Shown here one piece after another: positions 27,748 to 36,454 of a stretch of 64,000 bases of DNA. The DNA is taken from positions 1-64,000 of the forward strand of contig CAYPAV010000019.1 of NCBI GenBank assembly GCA_964408805.1. Reading direction: 5' to 3'. The notes below the pieces were generated by a model. The model saw only the letters and a list, made by a program, of their open reading frames with translations. It ran no database searches and was not told the DNA's origin. Both the position numbers and the translations under genes were made by a program. Position 1 is the first letter of the stretch, and each line of letters opens with the position of its first letter. The DNA comes from CAYPAV01 sp964408805. GTDB lineage: Bacteria > Pseudomonadota > Alphaproteobacteria > UBA8366.

Positions 27748-28614
27748 TTATGCCGACTGTGCCTCCTTGGCCAGGCGGCGGCAGCGTTTCATCCAGCGTT
27801 TACAGCGATCGTCGATGCCGGCCAGTACTTCCGCCCCGGTAATGGAGGTCATAATTTCCGGATGCAGCGGATTGACGATGGCCGATGTGAGGCCGGCGCC
27901 GATTAGCATCGCCATGAAGGCGCTGTTGAGTTCAACTCGGCTGGGCAGGCCGAAACTGACGTTCGATGCGCCGCATGTGGTGTTGAGTTTCAATTCCTCC
28001 CGAAAGCGCCGGATCAGGGACATGGCCGCCCGGCCCGAATCGCCCACGGCGCCCACCGGCATAACCAGCGGATCGACGACCACATCCTCGCGCGGGATGC
28101 CGTGGTCGACGGCGCGTTGGAGAATTTTCCTGGCCACGGCGAAACGTTTATCGGTGTCTTCCGAGATGCCTTCCTCGTCGTTACAGATGGCGACTACCGC
28201 CGCGCCGTGCTTCTTGACCAGTGGCAGGACGGCTTCGAGGCTCTCCTCCTCGCCGGTAACCGAGTTCACTAGAGTCTTGCCACTGCACGCCGCCAATCCG
28301 GCTTCCAAAGCCGCCGGCATGGAAGAATCAAGGCACAACGGCGCGTCGGTCAGCGATTGTATCAGTTCCACCATGTCCTTCATTATCTTGGGCTCGTCCG
28401 CCATCGGCACGCCGGCATTGACGTCCAGCACCTGAGCGCCGGCCTCGACCTGGGCCAAGGCGTCGGATTCGACAAGGCCGTAATCGCCCACGGCCATCCG
28501 CGCCGCCAATTTCTTGCGTCCCGTCGGATTGATGCGTTCGCCGATGACGACGAACGGGCGTTCAAATCCGATGACGACTTCCTTGGTCGCCGAACTGAGT
28601 ACCGTTTCGGTCAT
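27748..28614 (-). CDS. Methyltetrahydrofolate:corrinoid methyltransferase (MeTr/MtrH-like pterin-binding)
   Basis: This 288-residue TIM-barrel protein has the pterin-binding domain shared with AcsE, MetH and dihydropteroate synthase. Signatures are GERINPTGRKKLA, LDVNAGVPMADE, LCLDSSMPAALEAGL and TTCGASNVSFGLPSR. It would move the methyl group from the corrinoid protein to tetrahydrofolate (MT-II role) or in reverse. Length is like AcsE-type enzymes. It is the last gene of the minus-strand corrinoid cluster and its ATG overlaps the TGA of a short upstream frame (28615-28771). Confidence 0.9.
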   Translation of the reverse strand: MTETVLSSATKEVVIGFERPFVVIGERINPTGRKKLAARMAVGDYGLVESDALAQVEAGAQVLDVNAGVPMADEPKIMKDMVELIQSLTDAPLCLDSSMPAALEAGLAACSGKTLVNSVTGEEESLEAVLPLVKKHGAAVVAICNDEEGISEDTDKRFAVARKILQRAVDHGIPREDVVVDPLVMPVGAVGDSGRAAMSLIRRFREELKLNTTCGASNVSFGLPSRVELNSAFMAMLIGAGLTSAIVNPLHPEIMTSITGAEVLAGIDDRCKRWMKRCRRLAKEAQSA

Positions 28615-28615
28615 G

Positions 28616-28771
28616 CCGGTAAGTCCTTTCTCTCCTGGCGATCCGACGCCTCGAAGTGCTGCGCCACCAGGTCGATGACACGCTTCTTCGGTACGCGGGA
28701 GTCCGAATTGATCTCGGTGACGAACTCTTTCCGCCCGCCTGAGGCGGCAAGGATTTCACTGGGGACATACC
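28616..28771 (-). pseudogene. Short coding-like remnant in front of the methyltransferase
   Basis: On the minus strand an uninterrupted frame without a clear start reads YVPSEILAASGGRK, then EFVTEINSDSRVPKKR and VIDLVAQHFEASD, and ends DLPA with a TGA overlapping the next gene's ATG (ATGA). Codon choice is like that of genes here. Upstream it runs into the DUF1638 gene in another frame, without a start codon. It may be the 3' end of a gene whose 5' part was deleted, or a small gene with an unusual start. I do not recognise the family. Confidence 0.4.
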
Positions 28772-29401
28772 TTAGGGCTGGCGCGTGGCGAGGAATGATT
28801 CGAAGCCGCCGACCCCGGTATAGCGCACCTCGAAATCCAGATCGACGCTTTCCGCCGCCCGTTCGGCAAAAGCAAGAATTTCGGCATTCTCGCTCTGCGC
28901 CAGGTAAACCATTTTTTTGTAATGGGCGAAGTAGGTGTCCCGCAGCCGGGGAAACCGATCCAAACCAAGGCCTTGGAATACGAGCTTCTCGAAATGGCGC
29001 GCGAGAAAGTCGGTTAGGAAGAAGCTGCCGGGCTCTTCATCGATGATGTTCCTGAAGTGCTCACGACCCGCGAAAACCTCATAGCAATGCGCCCCGCCGA
29101 TACTATCGACGCCTTCCTCGGTCAGCATCTTTTCCATCAGACCGCCGGTGCCGCAGTCGCTGTAGAGCACGAGGATGTGATGGAAATTTTCGCGGCCGGC
29201 CTCGATCTTGGCCCGCACGCCTTCCGGCAGGGCTTCCGGCTCGTTGTGCAGTTTCGCGGGCAGACATTCAATCCGAATATGATTCCAACCGTTATCCTTC
29301 ACGATGCCGACGATCTCACGCGCCACCGCCCCGCAGCAAATCACGAGCGTCGTCGGTCTTTCTGCCTTGGTTTCCAACCCCGTCACCTCATCCGAACACA
29401 T
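28772..29401 (-). CDS. DUF1638 family protein
   Basis: This 209-residue protein matches the DUF1638 family, seen beside corrinoid methyltransferase genes in many bacteria and archaea. Typical parts are LVICCGAVAREI, RIECLPAKLHNEPE, HILVLYSDCGTGG and IGGAHCYEVFAG, with conserved Cys and His that suggest a metal or cobalamin link. The function is unproven. It lies 20 bp after the first corrinoid protein gene, so it is probably in the same transcript. Confidence 0.85.
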   Translation of the reverse strand: MCSDEVTGLETKAERPTTLVICCGAVAREIVGIVKDNGWNHIRIECLPAKLHNEPEALPEGVRAKIEAGRENFHHILVLYSDCGTGGLMEKMLTEEGVDSIGGAHCYEVFAGREHFRNIIDEEPGSFFLTDFLARHFEKLVFQGLGLDRFPRLRDTYFAHYKKMVYLAQSENAEILAFAERAAESVDLDFEVRYTGVGGFESFLATRQP

Positions 29402-29417
29402 CGGCCATCATATAGAT

Positions 29418-30210
29418 CCCGCTACGGTGCGACGATCCCTCGGGCCTGCTCGACGGCGGCGGGCGCGTCCATGCCGTAGGCGTCGGCGCCGATTTTCATG
29501 GCGAAGTCGTGATGCACCGGCGGGCCGCCGACCATCACCTTGACGTTCAGGTTGCGGTTCCTGTTGGCATTCCGCACCGTCGTCACCGCTTTCTCCATTT
29601 CCGGCATCGACGTCGTCAACAAGCCCGATAGCGCGATGATGTCGGCGTCGGTCTCGCGCGCCGCGGCGATGAACTGTTCCGCATCCACATCCGTCCCAAG
29701 GTCGACGACCCGGAACCCGGCGCCCTCGAGCAACAGGCCGACCAGGTTCTTGCCGATGTCGTGCAAATCACCCTTGACCGTGCCCAACACCACCGTTCCG
29801 ATCGGCTTGACGCCCGTTTGCGTCAGCAAGGGCCGCAGAATATCCAGCCCCGCCTGCACCGCCTCCGCCGCCATCAGCATCTCCGGCACGAACAAGGTCC
29901 CGGCGCTGAACTTTTCCCCGATGACATCAAGCGCGCCGACCAAGCCGTCCTGGAGAATGGCTTGAACGTCAGTGCCGGCGTCGATCTCCGCCTGCACCAA
30001 TTCGGCCACGTCTTCCTCTTCGTATTCCAAGACCGCATCGAAGATTTCGGCAACCGTCATCCTGACGCTCCTCTCATCGCCGTCGGTGACCCGCCTCTAC
30101 GGTTTTTCCATCCGCCGGCGGCGTCATGCCCGGCCCGCAGTTTGGAGAACCCGAACCAGGCGGTCTTTGATCGAGATCATCTTCGGGAAAATTACGTATT
30201 TCCGGAATTC
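29418..30210. repeat. 793-bp direct repeat, copy 1 (carries corrinoid protein gene)
   Basis: The sequence 29418-30210 recurs at 34137-34929 in the same direction (offset 4719) with no difference that I could see. It starts four bases past the corrinoid gene's stop and ends 19 bases inside the 3' end of the ASKHA gene. Flanking bases differ at once on both sides. The copies flank 3.9 kb holding the ASKHA, ferredoxin-like and URO-D genes. Confidence 0.9.
29422..30060 (-). CDS. Corrinoid (cobalamin-binding) methyl-carrier protein, copy 1
   Basis: This 212-residue protein carries the methyl group on cobalamin between two methyltransferases. Residues ~1-85 are the helical cap (B12-binding-2 domain) and ~86-212 the Rossmann B12-binding domain, with the DLHDIG box (D98-x-H100-x-x-G103) whose His is the lower axial Co ligand. 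Later GLLTTSMPEMEKAV and KVMVGGPPVHHDFA are typical of MtaC/MttC/MtvC-type proteins. GGAG lies upstream of its ATG. An identical protein is encoded at 34141-34779. Confidence 0.95.
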   Translation of the reverse strand: MTVAEIFDAVLEYEEEDVAELVQAEIDAGTDVQAILQDGLVGALDVIGEKFSAGTLFVPEMLMAAEAVQAGLDILRPLLTQTGVKPIGTVVLGTVKGDLHDIGKNLVGLLLEGAGFRVVDLGTDVDAEQFIAAARETDADIIALSGLLTTSMPEMEKAVTTVRNANRNRNLNVKVMVGGPPVHHDFAMKIGADAYGMDAPAAVEQARGIVAP

Positions 30211-32150
30211 GCTGATTTCCTCGGCATTGGCATCCGGAGTATTCGCCGGAGGTTGGGATAGGCGTCCGTCGCATGCGGGATCGCCATGGCGTCGACGAAA
30301 TAATTCTGAAACGACGGCGCCGCCGCCGTTTCGATTTTTTCCACCCGCTTCACGACGGTTTCGATTTCCGTTCTCGCCGCAGCGTTCAACAGGGCGATCC
30401 GGGCGCCGGTGCCGGCCGCGTTGCCGGCGGCGGAAACACGGTCGGGATCGCAATCCGGGATCATGCCGAGCGCCATGGCATAAACCGGGTCGATATGGCT
30501 ACCGAAGGCACCTGCCAGGACGATGCGGTCAACACGATCGATGCCGAACAAGTCCATCAGAAGCTTGGCGCCGGCATGGAGCGCCCCCTTGGCTAATTGC
30601 ACGGCGCGCACGTCGGCCTGGGTCACGGCAATTTCCGGCTCGCCGCCGTATAGGACAAAGCGCCGTCCGCCATCGCCGGGGAGGGCCCCTTCCGGCGTAA
30701 TGATCCCGTTCAAGGCCATTTCGGCGACGGCCTCAATGATGCCCGATCCGCAGATGCCGGTAATGCCCGTGGCCGCTATAGACGTTTCGAAATCCGGTTC
30801 GTCCGACCAGAGGTCGCTGCCGATGGTTTTGAAACGGGGCACCAACGTCTCGGGATCGATGCGCACACGCTCGATGGCGCCGGGGGCGGCGCGCTGACCT
30901 GCCGAAATCTGCGCGCCTTCGAAGGCCGGTCCGGTCGGAGAGGAAGCCGCCAACAACCTCTCCCGGTTGCCCAAGACCAGTTCGGCGTTGGTGCCCACAT
31001 CCACCAACAGCGACACCTCTTCCCGCTCGAACGGTGTCTCCGAGAGAATCATCGCGGCGGCGTCGGCGCCGACATGCCCGGCAATACACGGTAGGAGATA
31101 GGTCTCGGCACCCGCCGCCAATTCAAGATTCAGGTCGCGCGCGGATGTGCGCACCGCGCCGTCGACGGCCAAGGCGAACGGCGCGGTGCCAAGAGGTTCC
31201 GGATTCAGCCCCAATACCAAGTGGTGCATGATCGGATTACCAACGATCACGGCCTCGTAAATGTCGCCGCGCTCGACACCAGCCTCCGCCGCAGCCCGGC
31301 CCACGAGCTCATTGAGCGCCCCGCGCACCGCCGCCGTCATCTCGTCGGCGCCTCGGTCCTGGTCCATGGCGTAGGAAACGCGGCTCATGAGGTCTTCGCC
31401 AAAACGAATTTGCGGATTCATGGCCGACGCCGTTGCCGGTGTGCCGCCGTCCGCCAGATTGACCAAATGCACCGCCAGGGTGGTCGAGCCGACATCTATC
31501 GCCAGTCCGAACGCACGATCCGTGAAACCGGGACGGACGCCGACGATCCGGGACCCGTTCCGGACCGCCGCAGTTACCGTCCAACGGCCCGAACGCAAGG
31601 CCGATGAACATTCCGCCAGGACGGCGGGATCGACCGTCAACTCGTCCAAATTCCAGCTGTCGGCGAGAGCCGCGGTCAATCTTTCCGCGTCGCCGCTCGG
31701 GACCGCTAAATCCGGTTCGGCGACATCCACGACATGCAGATGAAGCACCGGGTCCAGTTCGATGGCACGGGACTCGGCCCGCTTGCGCACGACCTGACGA
31801 TGAACCTGACTTTCGGGCGGCACGTCGATGACCAGATCGCCCAATATCCGGGCGTGACAGGCGAGTCGGCGTCCCGGCTTCAACCCCTTCCGCTCGGCGT
31901 ATACGGCTTCGGCGGCGTTTCCCGGCGTCATATGATCGGTGCCGGAGCGAATGCCGTGCTTGGCGAAGTCGCCCTCGCCGATTTCGACCTGGCAGCGTCC
32001 GCAAAGACCGCGCCCGCCACACACCGAATCGAGATCGACGCCCAGCATGCGGGCCGCATCCAGCACTGAAACGTTCAGCGCGACCCTGCCCTGATGTCCG
32101 GACGGCGAAAAGACGACAAGCGCGTCGGCGGCGGATCGCTTATCAGACAC
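30192..32150 (-). CDS. ASKHA-domain corrinoid-activating protein with N-terminal 2Fe-2S (RACo/DUF4445 type)
   Basis: This 652-residue protein resembles RACo/RamA-like reductive activators, which use ATP to lift an electron to Co(II) and restore Co(I). The N-terminal 2Fe-2S domain has Cys44, Cys50, Cys53 and Cys98 (CGGRGLCGRC and RRLACHA). A linker follows, then a large ASKHA ATPase domain (GLAIDVGSTTLAVHLVNL, GNPIMHHLVLGLNP, LLVDVGTNAELVLGNRE, CGSGIIEAVAEM, VLAGAFGSHIDP). It stands directly upstream of corrinoid copy 1, and its last 19 bp are inside the repeat. Confidence 0.92.
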   Translation of the reverse strand: MSDKRSAADALVVFSPSGHQGRVALNVSVLDAARMLGVDLDSVCGGRGLCGRCQVEIGEGDFAKHGIRSGTDHMTPGNAAEAVYAERKGLKPGRRLACHARILGDLVIDVPPESQVHRQVVRKRAESRAIELDPVLHLHVVDVAEPDLAVPSGDAERLTAALADSWNLDELTVDPAVLAECSSALRSGRWTVTAAVRNGSRIVGVRPGFTDRAFGLAIDVGSTTLAVHLVNLADGGTPATASAMNPQIRFGEDLMSRVSYAMDQDRGADEMTAAVRGALNELVGRAAAEAGVERGDIYEAVIVGNPIMHHLVLGLNPEPLGTAPFALAVDGAVRTSARDLNLELAAGAETYLLPCIAGHVGADAAAMILSETPFEREEVSLLVDVGTNAELVLGNRERLLAASSPTGPAFEGAQISAGQRAAPGAIERVRIDPETLVPRFKTIGSDLWSDEPDFETSIAATGITGICGSGIIEAVAEMALNGIITPEGALPGDGGRRFVLYGGEPEIAVTQADVRAVQLAKGALHAGAKLLMDLFGIDRVDRIVLAGAFGSHIDPVYAMALGMIPDCDPDRVSAAGNAAGTGARIALLNAAARTEIETVVKRVEKIETAAAPSFQNYFVDAMAIPHATDAYPNLRRILRMPMPRKSANSGNT

Positions 32151-32165
32151 CGGCTCTCACCCGAC

Positions 32166-32933
32166 TTAGATGTCCGCTTCGACAGACAGCGCGGTGCTGA
32201 CCGTTTTCGGCAACTCGACGACAAACCGATTTACCGCGTTTGCCAAAAATTTCGACATATGAAATTCGGCGTGTGCCGGTTCATAAACCATCTTCCCGCC
32301 GACAGGACAGGCGCGCCGAGCGAGGCAATGCAGGTCGATGCAGCTTTTCCCCTTCGGCGAGGCGATATGGCCAACGCAGGCCGGGACGTCGTATCGGCCA
32401 ACCTCATAGGCGCCGACGGGACAGGCATTCAGGCACTTCCGGTCGGGACAGATTTCGCATGGATTTTGGGCGCTTGGGCGCGGCGGAACGGCGAATCCCG
32501 GCTCGAATACCAACGCCGCCCGATAGGCGTGCCACAAGCCATATCGTGGATGGATCAGCGGCCCCAGCGGCGATTGCCAAACACTGTCTGCCTTCATGGC
32601 CCAGCGCTGAAACGGGTGATAAGGCCGGTCGAACGGGAAATGCACACGGGCGCCCAATTTGTCCGCGATCGGCCGCATCACTTCGGCCGTCCAATCGTTC
32701 AACGGATTTTTCTCGTCTTGACGCCGTGCAGCCCCTTTTGCCGCATCGAAATGCGGCCATATTTCCGAGCCGGCATTGCCAACGACGACGACGACGGCGT
32801 CGGTTCCGCCCGTCACCTCGGGCACCGCGTCATCCGAGCCCGGCTTGAAGCCGCCGCGGCAAATCAAACCGGTGCCGACCAGGGCGGCCGCCACATCCTC
32901 ATAGCGCATGTACGATGCTCCACCTTTCTCCAT
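32166..32933 (-). CDS. 4Fe-4S ferredoxin-type protein of the corrinoid cluster
   Basis: This 255-residue protein has its Cys clustered in the C-terminal third: CEICPDRKCLNACPVGAY, then CVGH, CIDLHCLARRACPVGG. This gives two Fe-S sites of the type in QueG-like and corrinoid-associated ferredoxins. The N-terminal half has a nucleotide/flavin-fold-like strand AVVVVVGNAGSEIW. In this place it most likely supplies electrons for corrinoid reactivation by the ASKHA protein encoded 15 bp downstream. A Met nine codons inside (MRYEDVA) is an alternative start. Confidence 0.8.
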   Translation of the reverse strand: MEKGGASYMRYEDVAAALVGTGLICRGGFKPGSDDAVPEVTGGTDAVVVVVGNAGSEIWPHFDAAKGAARRQDEKNPLNDWTAEVMRPIADKLGARVHFPFDRPYHPFQRWAMKADSVWQSPLGPLIHPRYGLWHAYRAALVFEPGFAVPPRPSAQNPCEICPDRKCLNACPVGAYEVGRYDVPACVGHIASPKGKSCIDLHCLARRACPVGGKMVYEPAHAEFHMSKFLANAVNRFVVELPKTVSTALSVEADI

Positions 32934-32955
32934 ATCGCGCGGCGGCCTCGGCCGA

Positions 32956-34098
32956 TCAGTAGCGGTGGTTCAAGCCGGTCTCGTACATCGCGACGATGTT
33001 TTCCGGCGGCACCTCGAACTGAATATTATGCACCGCGTTGAGAATATAGCCGCCCTGCTTGCCGAATATCCCAATGCAGCGTTCCGTCTCCGCCTTGACG
33101 GCGTCGGGGGACTGGAAGGGCAAGATATCCTGCGTATTGATGCCGCCCCAAAACGAAATCCGGTCGCCGAACTCCTCTTTCAACCGTTCCGGCTCCATGT
33201 TCTTGGCAGTAACCTGAACCGGATTGAGCACATCGACGCCGATATCGATCAAATGAGGAATGAAATCGTAGGCCGAGCCGCAGCAATGAAACAGTGACTT
33301 GCCGCCGGTCTGGGATTTCAGGGTTTGAATGACCCGTTCATGACGCGGCTTGATGAGGCGACCATAGGTATTGTCCGGATCGAACATGCAGCCGTCCTGG
33401 GTGCCCAGATCCTCGCCGAAGTAAATGATATCGATATTTTCGGCGCCGGCTTCGCGGATCATGTTTTCCGACGCTTGGATATTATAATCGGCAAGTCTGT
33501 CCATCAAATAACCGGCCGCTTCGGGGGCGCGATAGAGATCCTTGAGGAAATCGACCATGCCTCGCACGGCGTAGGCCCGGTGGAGGACCTGATCCGGCAC
33601 GTTCAGGACCAAGCAATAATCACCCTCCGCCTTGAAACGCGCCACATCTTCCTTCACGCCCTTCACGATGCCGGGATTGTCGGGATCCGGCCATTCCATC
33701 TCATCGATACGGTCGATGGTGAGCTTGCCGCCGCAAAGGGGGCCGTCCTTGTACAGGAAATGCTTGTCGTCGGTACCTACGGTGGTCTTGTGCGTGACGC
33801 CGAAATGATCGATGAAGGTCAAGTCATCCACCCATTCCCCCGCACCTTGGTAGCCGCCGCCGTTGATGCCGCGGGTATCCACGCCCAACCGATTCAACAC
33901 CGATGAATCCGGATCGACCACGCGCTTGATCCTCGAGCGGGACTTGGTTTCATGATCAAAGCCCAAATACGCCTTGAGCCGGTCATAGGCTTCTATGACG
34001 ATGGAGGTGGCGGCGCCGCCGCCCAAATCGATTGGCACCCGGTCCGCTTCCTCGTGGGCGATGGCGGCGAGCACCCGCTCTCTCGGTGTCCAGGTCAT
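32956..34098 (-). CDS. URO-D superfamily corrinoid methyltransferase 1
   Basis: This 380-residue protein belongs to the uroporphyrinogen decarboxylase superfamily, which includes cobalamin methyltransferases such as MtaA. It is not HemE: it starts TPRERVLAAIAHEEADRVP and has the zinc-type motif LFHCCGS (H-x-C) near residue 262, then NPVQVTAKNM, FWGGINTQDILPF and ILNAVHNIQFEVPPENI. It would transfer a methyl group from the growth substrate to the corrinoid protein. It lies between the ferredoxin-like gene and corrinoid copy 2. Its relative at 36455-37591 is clearly similar but far from identical. Confidence 0.88.
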   Translation of the reverse strand: MTWTPRERVLAAIAHEEADRVPIDLGGGAATSIVIEAYDRLKAYLGFDHETKSRSRIKRVVDPDSSVLNRLGVDTRGINGGGYQGAGEWVDDLTFIDHFGVTHKTTVGTDDKHFLYKDGPLCGGKLTIDRIDEMEWPDPDNPGIVKGVKEDVARFKAEGDYCLVLNVPDQVLHRAYAVRGMVDFLKDLYRAPEAAGYLMDRLADYNIQASENMIREAGAENIDIIYFGEDLGTQDGCMFDPDNTYGRLIKPRHERVIQTLKSQTGGKSLFHCCGSAYDFIPHLIDIGVDVLNPVQVTAKNMEPERLKEEFGDRISFWGGINTQDILPFQSPDAVKAETERCIGIFGKQGGYILNAVHNIQFEVPPENIVAMYETGLNHRY

Positions 34099-34136
34099 TT
34101 ACGGCTCCTTTCCGGTTCCGGATTTTTCAATCGCCG

Positions 34137-34929
34137 CCCGCTACGGTGCGACGATCCCTCGGGCCTGCTCGACGGCGGCGGGCGCGTCCATGCCGTAGGC
34201 GTCGGCGCCGATTTTCATGGCGAAGTCGTGATGCACCGGCGGGCCGCCGACCATCACCTTGACGTTCAGGTTGCGGTTCCTGTTGGCATTCCGCACCGTC
34301 GTCACCGCTTTCTCCATTTCCGGCATCGACGTCGTCAACAAGCCCGATAGCGCGATGATGTCGGCGTCGGTCTCGCGCGCCGCGGCGATGAACTGTTCCG
34401 CATCCACATCCGTCCCAAGGTCGACGACCCGGAACCCGGCGCCCTCGAGCAACAGGCCGACCAGGTTCTTGCCGATGTCGTGCAAATCACCCTTGACCGT
34501 GCCCAACACCACCGTTCCGATCGGCTTGACGCCCGTTTGCGTCAGCAAGGGCCGCAGAATATCCAGCCCCGCCTGCACCGCCTCCGCCGCCATCAGCATC
34601 TCCGGCACGAACAAGGTCCCGGCGCTGAACTTTTCCCCGATGACATCAAGCGCGCCGACCAAGCCGTCCTGGAGAATGGCTTGAACGTCAGTGCCGGCGT
34701 CGATCTCCGCCTGCACCAATTCGGCCACGTCTTCCTCTTCGTATTCCAAGACCGCATCGAAGATTTCGGCAACCGTCATCCTGACGCTCCTCTCATCGCC
34801 GTCGGTGACCCGCCTCTACGGTTTTTCCATCCGCCGGCGGCGTCATGCCCGGCCCGCAGTTTGGAGAACCCGAACCAGGCGGTCTTTGATCGAGATCATC
34901 TTCGGGAAAATTACGTATTTCCGGAATTC
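34137..34929. repeat. 793-bp direct repeat, copy 2 (carries corrinoid protein gene)
   Basis: This is the second copy of 29418-30210. Its right end (34911-34929) contains the last 19 bp of the ASKHA gene although no ASKHA gene is here, so copy 2 is the derived one. The bases next to it (PaaK-type gene end at 34964) are unrelated to those beside copy 1. Confidence 0.9.
34141..34779 (-). CDS. Corrinoid (cobalamin-binding) methyl-carrier protein, copy 2
   Basis: The product is identical to that of 29422-30060: a 212-residue two-domain carrier with the D98-x-H100-x-x-G103 cobalamin box. The DNA is identical too, including 131 bp of upstream leader, so both copies have the same ribosome site. Here it lies directly upstream (in transcription) of URO-D methyltransferase 1, with a 42-bp gap, so each URO-D-linked unit could have its own carrier. 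Perfect identity points to recent duplication, gene conversion or an assembly artefact. Confidence 0.93.
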   Translation of the reverse strand: MTVAEIFDAVLEYEEEDVAELVQAEIDAGTDVQAILQDGLVGALDVIGEKFSAGTLFVPEMLMAAEAVQAGLDILRPLLTQTGVKPIGTVVLGTVKGDLHDIGKNLVGLLLEGAGFRVVDLGTDVDAEQFIAAARETDADIIALSGLLTTSMPEMEKAVTTVRNANRNRNLNVKVMVGGPPVHHDFAMKIGADAYGMDAPAAVEQARGIVAP

Positions 34930-34963
34930 CGACCGGGACGCGGGAACCGGTTGGCGCGCAGTC

Positions 34964-36268
34964 CTATTTACGCAGGTCGATGACGCGGACCGCCTTGCCT
35001 TCCGAGCGCTCGACGGTGCCGGGCTCGACCACTCTGACCTCGATCGAGACGCCCATACGGCCCTTGATATGGTTACCGAGCGCGGCTGCGGCGGCGGCGC
35101 GAATTTCGTCGCCGGCCCACTCCGGACGGGCCTCGACGATGGCCGAGAGCGCGTTCATCGGGCCCTCGTCGCGCAGCTCCAGGACGTAATGCGCACTGAC
35201 CCGCTGGTCCTCGAGGAGGATTTCCTCGATCTGTGTGGGGAATACGTTGACGCCTCGCAGGATGATCATGTCGTCGCTGCGCCCGGTAACCTTTTCCATC
35301 CGCCGCATGGTGCGCGCGGTACCCGGCAATAGCCGCGTCAGATCCCGCGTCCGGTAGCGCACCACCGGAAACGCCTCCTTGGTGAGCGAGGTGAAGACGA
35401 GCTCGCCCTTCTCGCCGTCGGGCAGGACCTCGCCGGTGTCGGGGTCGACGACCTCGGGATAGAAATGATCCTCCCAAATATGCAGACCGTCCTTGGTCTC
35501 GATGCATTCGGCGGAAACTCCGGGTCCGACAACCTCGGAAAGACCGTAGACGTCGATCGCATCGAGGTCGAAACGCTGCTCGATCTCGGTGCGCATCGAC
35601 TCGGTCCAGGGCTCGGCCCCGAAGATGCCGATCCCGAGCGAGCTTCGGCGCGGGTCGAGGCCCTGGCGCTCGAACTCGTCGGCGATCGCGAACAGGTATG
35701 ACGGCGTCCCCATGATGATCGTCGGCTCGAAATCCCGGATTAACAGGACCTGGCGCTCGGTCAGCCCGCCCGAGACCGGGATCACGGTACAGCCCAGCTT
35801 CTCGGCACCGTAATGAAACCCCAAACCGCCGGTGAACAAGCCGTATCCGAAACAGCAGTGCACGATGTCTCCGGGCTTGCCGCCGGCCGCCCGGATCGAG
35901 CGGGCGCAGACTTCGGCCCACATCTCGATATCGGCCTTGGTGTAGCCGACCACGGTCGGTTTGCCGGTGGTGCCGCTCGAGGCATGCACCCGTACCACCT
36001 GTTCGCGCGGCACCGCGAACATGGCGAACGGATAGTTCTCGCGCAGATCCTTCTTGGCCGTGAACGGCAGCTTGGCGAGCTCGGCGAGATCGGTCAGATC
36101 GCCCGGCGAAAAGCCGACCTCGTCGAAGGCCTTTCGGTAGTGCGGGACGTTGTCGTAGGCGTGCTTCAGCGACCATCGCAGGCGCTCGATCTGCAGGGCC
36201 GCGATCTCGTCGCGACTGGCAAACTCGATCGCATCGCAGTCGCTTCGGCTTGCCGGCGTATTCGCCAT
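34964..36268 (-). CDS. paaK: Phenylacetate-CoA ligase family enzyme (PaaK type)
   Basis: This 434-residue AMP-forming ligase activates an aryl or arylacetic acid to its CoA thioester. The P-loop motif HASSGTTGKPTVVGYT is near residue 93. FGAEPWTE, DVYGLSEVVGPGVS and the C-terminal RSDDMIILRGVNVFPTQIEEIL are typical of PaaK. Length is normal. No phenylacetyl-CoA oxygenase (paaABCDE) genes are near; it sits inside the corrinoid cluster, so its substrate may be a demethylated aromatic acid instead of phenylacetate. Confidence 0.85.
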   Translation of the reverse strand: MANTPASRSDCDAIEFASRDEIAALQIERLRWSLKHAYDNVPHYRKAFDEVGFSPGDLTDLAELAKLPFTAKKDLRENYPFAMFAVPREQVVRVHASSGTTGKPTVVGYTKADIEMWAEVCARSIRAAGGKPGDIVHCCFGYGLFTGGLGFHYGAEKLGCTVIPVSGGLTERQVLLIRDFEPTIIMGTPSYLFAIADEFERQGLDPRRSSLGIGIFGAEPWTESMRTEIEQRFDLDAIDVYGLSEVVGPGVSAECIETKDGLHIWEDHFYPEVVDPDTGEVLPDGEKGELVFTSLTKEAFPVVRYRTRDLTRLLPGTARTMRRMEKVTGRSDDMIILRGVNVFPTQIEEILLEDQRVSAHYVLELRDEGPMNALSAIVEARPEWAGDEIRAAAAAALGNHIKGRMGVSIEVRVVEPGTVERSEGKAVRVIDLRK

Positions 36269-36303
36269 GACATCTCTCCATGGTCAGTCGTTCGAGCGAT
36301 CGT

Positions 36304-36393
36304 CGGGCCTGGCCGGCCCGAGAGGTAAAACCTTCACTAAAAGCGGCCACAATCCGGCGGCCCACATCGACACAAACCAAGAACCGCCGGTTC
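36304..36393. promoter_or_regulatory. Two dyads upstream of the PaaK-type gene
   Basis: CGGGCC (36304-36309) and GGCCCG (36315-36320) form one inverted repeat. GAACCG-C-CGGTTC (36381-36393) is a perfect 13-bp palindrome. Both lie in the 186-bp gap between the URO-D 2 and PaaK-type genes. They could be an operator and a hairpin; no regulator can be assigned. Confidence 0.35.
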
Positions 36394-36454
36394 CGTCAAT
36401 GTGATCGACCGACCGTCCGCTCTTGCACGCCTTGACCTTGAAGGCCGGTGACGC

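Noticed and set aside
29540..29965. Long plus-strand frames opposite the corrinoid gene (also at 34259-34684)
   Set aside because: They mirror the corrinoid gene, are Ser/Arg/Pro-rich without motifs, and are duplicated only because the repeat is duplicated.
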